DNA from: Butyrivibrio sp. MC2013
GTDB taxonomy: Bacteria; Bacillota; Clostridia; Lachnospirales; Lachnospiraceae
Assembly (NCBI RefSeq): GCF_000424585.1
Contig: NZ_AUKE01000022.1
Location: forward strand, 1-51,944
Direction: 5' to 3'
Length of the DNA stretch: 51,944 nt
Shown: positions 33,021-41,612 of the stretch, in pieces
How the letters are laid out: each line of letters opens with the position of its first letter
Position numbering within the stretch: the stretch's first letter is position 1
Position numbers and translations under genes: made by a program
The notes under the pieces: generated by a model
Told to the model about the DNA's origin: nothing
What the model saw: only the letters and a program-made list of their open reading frames with translations
Databases searched by the model: none

Positions 33021-35425
33021 AGGAAATAAATCCTTGACCCAAAATCAGGGAAATGGCGCACTTCACTATTAAAGCCCGTAGCGCCAAAGGCTTGCTTAAG
33101 GTGTACTCCGCCGTCCATCAGTACGCTCCCGGGTGCAGTGATATCTTCCGTTTCCCCGTCCATCTTGACAAACCTGGCTATGACTCCCATGAGGAGGCCA
33201 TCCTTTTTGATGTGTATGGGCGAGGCAGTATTTACAAGATCCCCAAATTCCCTGACATCAACTTTGAGAGCTCTGTTATAGAAATGGTATATACTGTCAG
33301 GATCAAGCCCCCGCACGTGATAGCAGTGAAAGGGGCTGTTAGGTACAGCAAGCGTCTGCATGACCATTCCCACTGCCCTGGTTTTATCAGGTGATACACA
33401 GGTCCACTCTGTGAAATTATCACCGGCAGAGCTGCCGGGGCTGATACCGCTCATGGCAACACTGATCCGGGGCATGGCAGAAGGGCCGATCCCCCTGTAG
33501 AAATCGCCCCATTGCAGAACTTCTCTCCATTCCTTATATAGCTCTATCTGGGCCTTAATAGCCGCCAGATCCTCCCTGCTCATATCACAGAGATTACATT
33601 CATAGCCAAGGAGCCCAAAGGCTGCCACATTAAACCTGCTCTCCAAAGGCGTGGTGCGCAGAGTCTGATGGTTAGGGCAATCCGACACATGAGCTGATAC
33701 AGTAGACATGGGATAGCCATAGCTATAGCCGGACTGAATAGCCAATCTGCAAAGGGCATCTGTATCATCACTTGCCCATATCTGAGGAAAATAGCATAGG
33801 ATCCCCAGATCAAACCTGTTGCCGCCGGATGCACAGCCTTCAAAGAGAATGTGAGGAAAACGCTCTGTGAGGACCTTCATACAGTGGTAGAGACCCAGCA
33901 CATATCTGTGGGACAGCTCTCCCTGCCTGTCAGCAGGAAGATACTGAGAATAGTAGTCCGAAAAGATCCTGTTCATATCCCATTTTACATAAGCAATAGC
34001 AGCTGATGAAAAGACTTCGCTCATCTTGTTAATGACAAATGTCTGCACATCAGGATTGGACAGGTCAAGGAGCCTTTGATTACGTCCCTCGCTGTGGGCC
34101 CTTCCGGGAATCTCCACGGACCAGTCAGGATGCGCCTTATAGAGACGGCTATTAACGGATACCATCTCCGGCTCTACCCATATGCCAAAGTCCAGTCCCA
34201 GGGAATTCACCTTGTCAGCCAGGCTTTTAAGGCCCCCGGGGAGCTTGGCCTTATTAACGTCCCAGTCGCCAAGAGATGAACTGTCGTCATTTCTCTCACC
34301 AAACCAGCCATCATCCATTACAAAAAGCTCTATACCCACTTCCCTGGCCGCTCTTGCCAGTCTAAGAAGTTTACCCTCATTAATATCAAAATATGCAGCT
34401 TCCCAGCTGTTTAAGAGAACAGGCCTTGTCTTTTTCTTCCACTCTCCTCTTACTATATGCTCCCTTATGAAATGGTGCATATTATGGCTCATACCGTTAT
34501 AACCCTTATCACTAAAGGTCATCACAGCTTCCGGTGCATCAAAGCTTTCTCCCGGCTCAAGAGTATACGCAAAGCCCTCAGGATTGATGCCGGATAGCAC
34601 CCTGGTCTTGCCAAAAGAGCTGCTTTCAGCACACTCATAATGATTACCACTGTAGACCAGGTTAAAGCCGTATACAATGCCGGTATCTTCCGTTGTCTCA
34701 AGAGGATGCAGCATAAAGAATGGATTACATCTGTTGGAGCTGGTCCCTGTATAACTGGAAGCTATATATTTACCTCCTGTAAGTAGACAGTCCTCCCTTT
34801 GCATCTCTCTGGCCCAGGCTCCGCGAAAAGATGTAAATACATATCCCGACCTGTCAAAATCAAGCATCATGCTCATAAGGCGCAGTAATGTGACGCTTTC
34901 TGCAGATCCATTAACAAGCCTTGCATTTCTGCAGATCACATCAGCAGCTTCATATATCACATAATTGAGATAGAGCACCTGGTCATAGGAGCGGTCTATA
35001 AGCCTTATAGATAGGGTCTGAGCGCACCCGCTCTCATCATAGGAAGATGGCATATCAGCAAGATGCAAGGTGTCATCCATGATCTCATAGGAATCATAGA
35101 TAAAGTCACTGCTGGTGCTTCCATCCCAGTGCCTGATGCAGATAAAGGGCTCGCGAATATCCCCTTTGCCATATGAAGACATCTCCAGCCTCATATCTTC
35201 AAGAGAATAGCTTTTGTGCTCATCATCATAAACATTTGTATTGCCCGGAGCAAAAGCATGCTTCTCGGTAAGGGCAGCAAGTGCTGCAGCTTCTGACCCA
35301 TTGGGGATCACAAGCTTTCTACCGTAATAGAGATGTTCCAGTTGACCGGTGGGCAGTAGCCTGAATATATATGAGGTAGATGCTGTTTCCAATATAAAGC
35401 TATTATTATCAATCACCCTGATCAT
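33011..35425 (-). CDS. Alpha-galactosidase, GH36
   Basis: This 804-residue glycoside hydrolase family 36 enzyme removes terminal alpha-1,6-galactose from sugars such as melibiose, raffinose and stachyose. After an N-terminal beta-sandwich (about residues 1-320), the barrel shows the family signatures. VMDDGWFGERNDD lies near 370. The nucleophile is in AYVKWDMNR (about 485). The acid/base region is EGCASGGNRFDLGILCYFPQIWASDDTDA (about 530-560, with the Asp of SDDTD as expected acid/base). No signal peptide is present, so it acts in the cytoplasm on imported sugar. It follows the GPH symporter gene by about 40 bases in the same operon. Its stop codon lies within a small hairpin repeat. GGAG is ten bases before the ATG. 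Confidence 0.95.
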   Translation of the reverse strand: MIRVIDNNSFILETASTSYIFRLLPTGQLEHLYYGRKLVIPNGSEAAALAALTEKHAFAPGNTNVYDDEHKSYSLEDMRLEMSSYGKGDIREPFICIRHWDGSTSSDFIYDSYEIMDDTLHLADMPSSYDESGCAQTLSIRLIDRSYDQVLYLNYVIYEAADVICRNARLVNGSAESVTLLRLMSMMLDFDRSGYVFTSFRGAWAREMQREDCLLTGGKYIASSYTGTSSNRCNPFFMLHPLETTEDTGIVYGFNLVYSGNHYECAESSSFGKTRVLSGINPEGFAYTLEPGESFDAPEAVMTFSDKGYNGMSHNMHHFIREHIVRGEWKKKTRPVLLNSWEAAYFDINEGKLLRLARAAREVGIELFVMDDGWFGERNDDSSSLGDWDVNKAKLPGGLKSLADKVNSLGLDFGIWVEPEMVSVNSRLYKAHPDWSVEIPGRAHSEGRNQRLLDLSNPDVQTFVINKMSEVFSSAAIAYVKWDMNRIFSDYYSQYLPADRQGELSHRYVLGLYHCMKVLTERFPHILFEGCASGGNRFDLGILCYFPQIWASDDTDALCRLAIQSGYSYGYPMSTVSAHVSDCPNHQTLRTTPLESRFNVAAFGLLGYECNLCDMSREDLAAIKAQIELYKEWREVLQWGDFYRGIGPSAMPRISVAMSGISPGSSAGDNFTEWTCVSPDKTRAVGMVMQTLAVPNSPFHCYHVRGLDPDSIYHFYNRALKVDVREFGDLVNTASPIHIKKDGLLMGVIARFVKMDGETEDITAPGSVLMDGGVHLKQAFGATGFNSEVRHFPDFGSRIYFLTT

Positions 35426-35465
35426 ATTTACACTTCTCCAGTCTCACACTCTTTACAGATGCTTT

Positions 35466-37292
35466 TCAATTATTTCTCTTCTTTAACTCTGCTGTAATCT
35501 CTTCAATCTTCTCATCTGTCAGGATATACCTGGCTTTGAAGATCATAAGTGCCACAATGAGAACGATCACTGGAAGGACCGTCATCACAAATCGAAGGCC
35601 GATAACAGAGCTGCCTGTGACAAGTGTCTTGCCCTCAAGACCGATCTTATCCACCATAGACCTGAGGCCTTCTGCCATGCTACCGTTTACAGCTTCATAG
35701 CTGTTTGCAGATTCGCTGATCTTAAATATGGACAGACATATAGAAGCCACAAGTGCTGCAATACCTGATGCCAGCTTGACCACAAAGGTCTGCATGGAGA
35801 ATATTACAGATTCATCTCTCCTGTTATTTCTCAGTTCGCCGTAGTCAACGGTATTGGCCAGAAATACCGTCACGATAACATTGAGCATACCCACTGCAGA
35901 CATGATAAAGAAGCCCGGGATCAGGAATGGATAGACACTGGCAGTGCCTAAAAGAGCCATCACCAGGAGAATGATATATCCTGCAATCGCAGAGTAGATA
36001 CAGATATAGAATATCTTCATAGTGTTAAAGAATCGCCTAAGGAAAGGAAAAAAAGCCATCATCGCCAGTATCTGGCATGCTCCCACAAAGGTGTTAAAGG
36101 TAGTATAATCGCCCTGCCAGTTAGATCCCCCAAGATCATATTTAAAGAAATAGATCAGAAGATTGGAGGTGATATAGGTAGCGGAATTCACAAGTACTAT
36201 GGTAAATACCATAGCCATCGCCTGATCATTTTGGATCAGAGCTTTGAACATATCTCCAACACCGGCTGTATGAACATCTACAGTTGATTTTTCCTTGATA
36301 ACAAGGCAGGTGATAAGAATAAACACAAAGAAGAGGATGGCTATGATAAGCGAGAACCACTTAAAGCCCAGTCTCTCAACCTCTTTTTTGGAAGAAAAGG
36401 CTGCATGAAGCTTGACATCCTTGTCCAGGGAAGCATATTCAGAGCTGCCAACTCCCAGCGCCAGTACAGATTCACCATCCGGAGCATCTATAGCCAGGTC
36501 CATAGACCGGAGCTGGGGCGCCTCATTGTCTTCACTATCAAAAAGAGTTTCCCCAAGTTCAACCTGATATTTAGAATTACTGCCATTAAAGGTAAGAGCC
36601 TCTTCAAACTCCCCTTTGTCGGCAGTCACTGTGACAGATGCACTGCTGATGACTTCCACATTGCCGGTGGCAGCTCCCGTATCATCCATTTCGATAAGAT
36701 ATACTACAGGGTCAGTCAAATGCTGATCTATGGTATTGGTGCTTTGTCCAAGAGCAAGATTACCAAGACCGGCCACCGCAAGGACAGTCACAATGGTAAT
36801 GATCGCAGAACCGACGCCTGCACAGGTACGTCCCAGAGCAGACATATTCTCCCTCTCCTTGCCGCTGTCTGTAAAGGCAGGGACCATGGACCAGTAAGGG
36901 ATATCCATCATTGTATAGGTCACGCCCCAAAGTATATAGAAGGCTGCAGCATATGCTATGAGCCCCTTGGAGCCAAGTCCGGGAGGTGCTGAGAACATGA
37001 GGAAGAGAACCACGGCATTGGTAAGGGTACCAATAAAGAGCCAGGGTCTGAACTTCCCCCACCTGCTCCTGGTCCTGGCCACCAGGACACCCATGATAGG
37101 ATCATTGAAGGCGTCAAATACACGGGCGATAAGAAGTATTATTCCCATGACCCACGCAGATACACCCATGATATCCTGATAATAGTAAAGGATATAGCTG
37201 GCAGAGAGCATATATACCATATCCTTGCCAACTGCGCCTATACCATAGGCAAATTTTTCTTTTGCAGATAATTTCTTTTTTGCCTGCTCCAT
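35466..37292 (-). CDS. GPH-family (MelB-like) sugar symporter with inserted domain
   Basis: This 608-residue cation-coupled sugar transporter belongs to the glycoside-pentoside-hexuronide family (MelB, LacS). N-terminal signatures include GIGAVGKDMVYMLSASYILYYY and the conserved ARVFDAFNDPIMG with a loop RTRSRWGKFRPW. Typical members have about 450-470 residues and 12 helices. Here about 125 extra residues (174-298) form a soluble, acidic segment between helices, with Thr/Val/Asp/Gly-rich beta-like sequence (SASVTVTADKGEFEEALTFN). The topology suggests it faces outward. The frame is open to 37370, but the ATG at 37292 behind GGGAGG is the clear start. Lying beside a GH36 alpha-galactosidase, it probably imports an alpha-galactoside. 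Confidence 0.9.
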   Translation of the reverse strand: MEQAKKKLSAKEKFAYGIGAVGKDMVYMLSASYILYYYQDIMGVSAWVMGIILLIARVFDAFNDPIMGVLVARTRSRWGKFRPWLFIGTLTNAVVLFLMFSAPPGLGSKGLIAYAAAFYILWGVTYTMMDIPYWSMVPAFTDSGKERENMSALGRTCAGVGSAIITIVTVLAVAGLGNLALGQSTNTIDQHLTDPVVYLIEMDDTGAATGNVEVISSASVTVTADKGEFEEALTFNGSNSKYQVELGETLFDSEDNEAPQLRSMDLAIDAPDGESVLALGVGSSEYASLDKDVKLHAAFSSKKEVERLGFKWFSLIIAILFFVFILITCLVIKEKSTVDVHTAGVGDMFKALIQNDQAMAMVFTIVLVNSATYITSNLLIYFFKYDLGGSNWQGDYTTFNTFVGACQILAMMAFFPFLRRFFNTMKIFYICIYSAIAGYIILLVMALLGTASVYPFLIPGFFIMSAVGMLNVIVTVFLANTVDYGELRNNRRDESVIFSMQTFVVKLASGIAALVASICLSIFKISESANSYEAVNGSMAEGLRSMVDKIGLEGKTLVTGSSVIGLRFVMTVLPVIVLIVALMIFKARYILTDEKIEEITAELKKRNN

Positions 37293-37338
37293 CCTGACCT
37301 CCCTCTTTGGAACTGAGCCAATATCTGTCCAAAACACT

Positions 37339-38844
37339 TTAGTTACAACGGTCCTTAAGTCCCATAGCAAGTTCTACAACCTTGTAAGCACCATCATAAA
37401 GGCCTATGGTCTTGTTGATCTTTATAGCTTCGCACATATCACCAAGCAGACCAGGACTATTCATAAACTGCTCTACCATCTGAAGTGTATGGGGGATATC
37501 CCTGCATTCAAGACTCCCATCTCCCACCTCTGCGGAATGGATCGCCCCCCACATTTCATGCTTGCCCACTCTCCTGATAAAGAGCTTTGGAACAGGATAA
37601 AAGGCAAGCTCGCTGGGTTTGGTCACTAGTACATCACAGCTTCTCATAAGGAGATTGGTACAATATACAGCTTCGAATATATTCCTGTGCCAGAAACCGT
37701 GGATACCAGAGATATCCTGATCCGGATCAAGGGCTGACGATGCAAAGCTTACGGTCTCATTCCAGTCGTCCATATGACCTATGCTAAGCTCTTTCATGCC
37801 GGGGATCTCAAGGAGGAGTTCATCCCATACATTCCTGTAATCTCCTACGTTGACATAGAGAGCTGCCTTATGCTCTCTGATATAGGGAAGGAGATATTCT
37901 ATGATCGCTGCAAATATCTCCTTCTGAGCTCCGGCCCCGCCTATGGTGAGAAGAAAGCGCATGGGTCCACCCGCCTTTTGTCTGTCCAGCCTGGCTTTGC
38001 AATCTTCTTCTATAGCTTCCACAATTTCATGATCAATATAATGTCCTGTATATACAAGACTGCCCTCTGTCATGGGATGGCATACCTTATTCTTCATCAT
38101 CCCATTGCAGATCCTGTAGCCCTGATAGGCATTACGGCATTGAATAGTATGGACAGCCCCCTCTGCAAAGTGCAGTGCCATAGGCCAGTTGTCCGGTATG
38201 GCATTTACTACATATTTCATTCCTGCGTGAATGGCAGCCTGAGCAGGCCAGACATGAGTACCCACCAGAGGGATATCTTTGGGGATATTTCGAAATACCG
38301 GAGCCATAAGCTCAGCATTTTTCTGATCGGCAGCATTATATGAGAGCGCCCTGAAGCCCTCATAATTGGTAGGTTCCCATATTAATTTATTAAAAACAGG
38401 ATTTTTGGACAGACGAGATCCTAGAGAATAAAGGTCATTTTGAGCACTGATGACCTTGGTACAGGTAGTCTGCCCATAAGAATTAAGATCCATCCAGTAT
38501 GGAGTATATCCCAGATGCCCCGCAGCAGAGGCAATAGCCATAGAAATACGGTAATGGCCAAAGCCCATACGGATATTGCCTACTATGATCCCTTTATCAA
38601 TATCCCAGGACTCAGAAGGCAGGTCCTTCGAGGGATCATAGTGGGCATTAGTGCCAAGGTCCCCCACCAGTATATTGTATACTCCCAGGCTATCGCCTAT
38701 ATAGCTGTTCTTTTCAATTCTGACAGGATAATCTGCCTTAGAGTCATCCCCGAATTTACGGGCAAATATCTTCTTTGATCTGACAGCCTTTCTATATACT
38801 GCGGGGGACATTCTGTTACCGAAGATAACTTTAGATTTTTCCAA
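37339..38844 (-). CDS. GT-B-like protein of unknown specificity
   Basis: This 501-residue protein looks like a GT-B-fold glycosyltransferase of the MGDG-synthase/MurG-like kind, though I cannot name a family. The N-terminal half has VGNIRMGFGHYRISMAIASAA (about residues 88-108), comparable to the glycine/histidine acceptor loop of MGDG synthases. The C-terminal half has RFLLTIGGAGAQKEIFAAII (about 292) and VLVTKPSELAFYPVPKLFI (about 420), comparable to the nucleotide-sugar site. No transmembrane segment is seen. The start is TTG at 38844, with AAAGGAG seven bases before it; the first internal ATG lacks a ribosome site. It is the first gene of the alpha-galactoside operon, so it may act on or with galactosides. 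Alternatives are a phosphorylase-like enzyme or a non-catalytic GT-B protein. Confidence 0.6.
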   Translation of the reverse strand: MEKSKVIFGNRMSPAVYRKAVRSKKIFARKFGDDSKADYPVRIEKNSYIGDSLGVYNILVGDLGTNAHYDPSKDLPSESWDIDKGIIVGNIRMGFGHYRISMAIASAAGHLGYTPYWMDLNSYGQTTCTKVISAQNDLYSLGSRLSKNPVFNKLIWEPTNYEGFRALSYNAADQKNAELMAPVFRNIPKDIPLVGTHVWPAQAAIHAGMKYVVNAIPDNWPMALHFAEGAVHTIQCRNAYQGYRICNGMMKNKVCHPMTEGSLVYTGHYIDHEIVEAIEEDCKARLDRQKAGGPMRFLLTIGGAGAQKEIFAAIIEYLLPYIREHKAALYVNVGDYRNVWDELLLEIPGMKELSIGHMDDWNETVSFASSALDPDQDISGIHGFWHRNIFEAVYCTNLLMRSCDVLVTKPSELAFYPVPKLFIRRVGKHEMWGAIHSAEVGDGSLECRDIPHTLQMVEQFMNSPGLLGDMCEAIKINKTIGLYDGAYKVVELAMGLKDRCN

Positions 38845-38921
38845 AGCAGGCTCCTTTCACAATAGACTGGCCTATCAGCACATGACATACTTGAAAGAAT
38901 GTAAACTTTATACCTGCTTTA

Positions 38922-38963
38922 ATTATACTACATAAACGTTATCTCGTATTTGTTTTTAACGTT
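38922..38963 (-). promoter_or_regulatory. Promoter and paired AACGTT operators of the alpha-galactoside operon
   Basis: On the minus strand a perfect -10 TATAAT (38922-38927) stands about 75 bases ahead of the first gene; the -35 is poor. Two palindromes centred on AACGTT (38935-38940, and the perfect TTAACGTTAA at 38956-38965) lie 23 bases apart, just upstream. This is the form of a LacI/GalR-family operator pair. A weak -35 beside paired operators fits activator-dependent or repressed sugar control; the regulator gene is not in the window. Confidence 0.5.
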
Positions 38964-39058
38964 AAGCTGTATGCATGCTCAGATAGCTTAAGGTCACCCA
39001 TCTCGATCTCATCTATGCCCAGCTGTCTAAGAGCTCCAATAGTATCAGGATTCTCCAT
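38939..39058 (-). CDS. Possible small protein or gene remnant (39 aa)
   Basis: An open frame from the ATG at 39058 to a TAA at 38939 would encode 39 residues, starting MENPDTIGALRQLGIDEIEM. The reading continues upstream of the ATG (YQEALKAVN) to an in-frame stop near 39100. AGGAGG exists but about 18 bases before the ATG. The protein-like composition suggests the tail of a lost gene rather than random sequence, or a genuine short peptide. It overlaps the operator sites. I do not recognise it. The rest of the gap 38845-39254 is the operon leader and the terminator of the sugar transporter. Confidence 0.3.
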   Translation of the reverse strand: MENPDTIGALRQLGIDEIEMGDLKLSEHAYSLTLKTNTR

Positions 39059-39181
39059 GTTTACAGCCTTCAAAGCCTCCTGATACTTTTCTTACTCGCG
39101 CACGAGAATGTTTATATCATATCCATTAATTTACTGTCAATAGTAATTTTGTAACCGCCAGGCCCTGAAAAAAAGCAAAAA

Positions 39182-39231
39182 AATCCTTTGGCCGTATGCT
39201 ATCTGTAAATAGCACCCTTAGCCAAAGGATT
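39182..39231 (-). terminator. Terminator of the sugar ABC transporter operon
   Basis: An 11-base-pair stem (39182-39192 with 39221-39231), with an inner GCTAT/ATAGC pairing, lies about 25 bases past the second permease gene. On the minus strand it is followed by TTTTTTGCTTTTTTT. A clear Rho-independent terminator. Confidence 0.9.
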
Positions 39232-39254
39232 CTAAACCTGTTTGATAATAATTC

Positions 39255-40430
39255 TTATTTCTTTGCCTTGGCAGCTGCTCTGGATGAGAAGATGTCAAAT
39301 GCAACAGCTGCAAGGAGAACCACGCCCTTGATAACCTTCTGGTAGTTGGCATCTATGCCCATAAGACTCATGCCCAGGTTGATAACACCGATAAGTGTAG
39401 CACCGATAACTACGCCAAACACGCTGCCCTTACCACCGTATGCGGATACACCGCCCACAACACAGGCAGAGATGGCATCCATCTCGTAGTTGGTACCTGC
39501 TGCTGCATTGGCAGACTGGAATCTGGCGATAACAGTAAATGCACTGACAACAGTCAGGATAGACATATTCAGATAAGCTGCAAACTTGATCTTTCTGGTG
39601 TCGATACCGGAGAGCCTGGTAGCTTCAGAGTTACCGCCTATGGTATAGAAATATCTGCCCACTGTGGTCTTCTCTGTGATAAAGGCATAGATCAGTACGA
39701 TGATCAGAGCCCATACCAGAACTGTAGGTATACCACCTGACATAGCCAGCTTATAGGACAGGAGTATTATAAATCCGCCCCATACCAGCAGCTTAACAAT
39801 AGTTGCTGCAAATGAATCATAGGCATAGCCCTTTTTGATCTTGGTAGCACGGCTGGAGAAGAGCATAAATGCTACGATCACTACAGCTATGATACCGGCA
39901 GTCATACAAGGGATATTCAGCACCTTGCCGGGTGTCTCAAAGAGCTTGCCGGAGAATGCTGATATATAGGACTTGGGAAAAGGAGCAATAGATCCTGTAG
40001 TACTATTGGCACTAAGGATAGATGTTCCCAGTCCTCTGAATGCAAGGAAGCCTACCAGTGTTGCGATCCACGGAGGGATATTCACATAGGCTATCAAATA
40101 GCCCAGGATACAACCGTAGATAATGCCGATCACAATGAGTGCAAATATGGACACTCCCACGTTGACCTGCTTTACTACCATGAGCACACCGCCTATGGCG
40201 CCCAGGAAACATATAAAGGAACCGCAGGCCAGATCGATGTTACCGCCTGTGAGCATACACATCAGCATACCACAGCCCAGTATATAAACATATGCATTCT
40301 GAACTATAAGAGCATTAAAGTTCAGAGCTGAGAACATTCCTCCTCCTGTAGCGATACAGAAGAACAGGTATACAGCGACCAGAATGAGGAGCCTCGTATT
40401 GTCTTTAAGTATCTTACTAAACGTCTGCAT
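39255..40430 (-). CDS. gguB: Sugar ABC transporter permease, second copy (GguB-like)
   Basis: This permease of about 391 residues belongs to the branched-chain/ribose-xylose type (BPD_transp_2), with about ten hydrophobic helices. Signatures include GGNIDLACGSFICFLGAIGGVL, YINIPPWIATLVGFLAFRGLG-like segments (AYVNIPPWIATLVG) and YFYTIGGNSEATRLSGIDT. The frame opens at 40436, but GGGGGG lies directly against that ATG. The ATG at 40430 has proper six-base spacing. It is a paralogue of the permease immediately upstream (both end in a [24 protein letters not shown] block), so the transporter may use a heterodimeric channel. It is the last gene of the operon, before a strong terminator. Confidence 0.9.
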   Translation of the reverse strand: MQTFSKILKDNTRLLILVAVYLFFCIATGGGMFSALNFNALIVQNAYVYILGCGMLMCMLTGGNIDLACGSFICFLGAIGGVLMVVKQVNVGVSIFALIVIGIIYGCILGYLIAYVNIPPWIATLVGFLAFRGLGTSILSANSTTGSIAPFPKSYISAFSGKLFETPGKVLNIPCMTAGIIAVVIVAFMLFSSRATKIKKGYAYDSFAATIVKLLVWGGFIILLSYKLAMSGGIPTVLVWALIIVLIYAFITEKTTVGRYFYTIGGNSEATRLSGIDTRKIKFAAYLNMSILTVVSAFTVIARFQSANAAAGTNYEMDAISACVVGGVSAYGGKGSVFGVVIGATLIGVINLGMSLMGIDANYQKVIKGVVLLAAVAFDIFSSRAAAKAKK

Positions 40431-40442
40431 CTTCATCCCCCC

Positions 40443-41612
40443 TTATTTCTTCTGTCTCTTGGACAGGACATCAAACAATACGGCGAGCAGCAGAACGATA
40501 CCTTTAACTACTCTCTGGTAATTAGCTTCAATACCCATGATACTCATGCCCTGGTTGATAACACCAAGGAGAAGAGCGCCCACAAAGACGCTGGAGATCT
40601 TACCTGTACCACCGTAAGCAGAAGCTCCACCTATAAAGCAGGCTGCAATAGCATCCATCTCATAGCCCTGACCATAGGTGGGCTGTGCAGATGTAGCTCT
40701 TGCTACTGTCAGGATACCTGCAAGACCTGCAAGGAGTCCCATGTTGGCATAAGCTACAAAGTATACAAGCTTGGTATTGACACCGGAGAGGAGTGTTGCC
40801 TTCTCATTGCCACCTACAGCGTAGAGATAACGTCCCACTGAGGTATTGGCCAGTATGTAATTGTATCCCAGCATTACAACGGCTACCCAGATCAGTGTAG
40901 AAGGGATGCCCTTGTAATTAGACAGCTTGTAGAAGAACCAGATGATAACACCGCAGATCACAGCAGTCTGAAGGTACTTGGCGGCCAGATTGCCCACATC
41001 GATACCCAGCTTCTTGTGACTGATGACTGTACGGATAGTGATAACAGCATAGATGACAGCTATCACAACGCCGGCCACCATACATGTGAGGTTCATTCCG
41101 TTGCCACCAAGGAAATCAGGAACATAGCAGCTTGCGCCGCCGCCAAATACATTCAGGAAGGTCTGATTATTGATAGCTACGGCAAAGCCGTTAAGTACCA
41201 CATTGGAGAAGCCTCTGAAGGCATACATGCCTGCAAGGGTAGCTATAAATGGAGGTACGCTGACCCAGGCTATCCAATAGCCCTGGAACATACCTATAAG
41301 AAGGCCTACGACCAGCATCACGATCACTGCCAGCCATACATTGATGCCGCCCTTCATCATCATGGCACCTACCGCACCTGCAAAGCAGACTACAGAGCCT
41401 ACTGCCAGGTCGATGTTACCACCTGTGAGGATACACAGGAGCATACCTGTTGCCAAAACGAATACATATCCGTTCTGAGAGATAAGGTTGTTAATGTTCT
41501 GAGCGTACATAATCTTGCCATCTGTACTAAAGTAAAAGAAGATCATAACCACCACAAGAGCGATTATCATTGTGTATTTCTGAAAAAAGGCCATTACGGG
41601 GCTGTTCTTCAT
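40443..41612 (-). CDS. gguB: Sugar ABC transporter permease, first copy (GguB/MmsB-like)
   Basis: This 389-residue polytopic permease is of the multiple-monosaccharide (ChvE-GguA-GguB) type. Family segments include [21 protein letters not shown] (about 62), [22 protein letters not shown] (about 115), [21 protein letters not shown] (about 265) and [31 protein letters not shown] near the C terminus. It overlaps the ATPase gene by four bases (ATGA), showing coupling, and GGAGG lies seven bases before its ATG. A second paralogous permease follows six bases later, so each may form a homodimer with the same ATPase and binding protein, or the two may pair. Confidence 0.92.
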   Translation of the reverse strand: MKNSPVMAFFQKYTMIIALVVVMIFFYFSTDGKIMYAQNINNLISQNGYVFVLATGMLLCILTGGNIDLAVGSVVCFAGAVGAMMMKGGINVWLAVIVMLVVGLLIGMFQGYWIAWVSVPPFIATLAGMYAFRGFSNVVLNGFAVAINNQTFLNVFGGGASCYVPDFLGGNGMNLTCMVAGVVIAVIYAVITIRTVISHKKLGIDVGNLAAKYLQTAVICGVIIWFFYKLSNYKGIPSTLIWVAVVMLGYNYILANTSVGRYLYAVGGNEKATLLSGVNTKLVYFVAYANMGLLAGLAGILTVARATSAQPTYGQGYEMDAIAACFIGGASAYGGTGKISSVFVGALLLGVINQGMSIMGIEANYQRVVKGIVLLLAVLFDVLSKRQKK

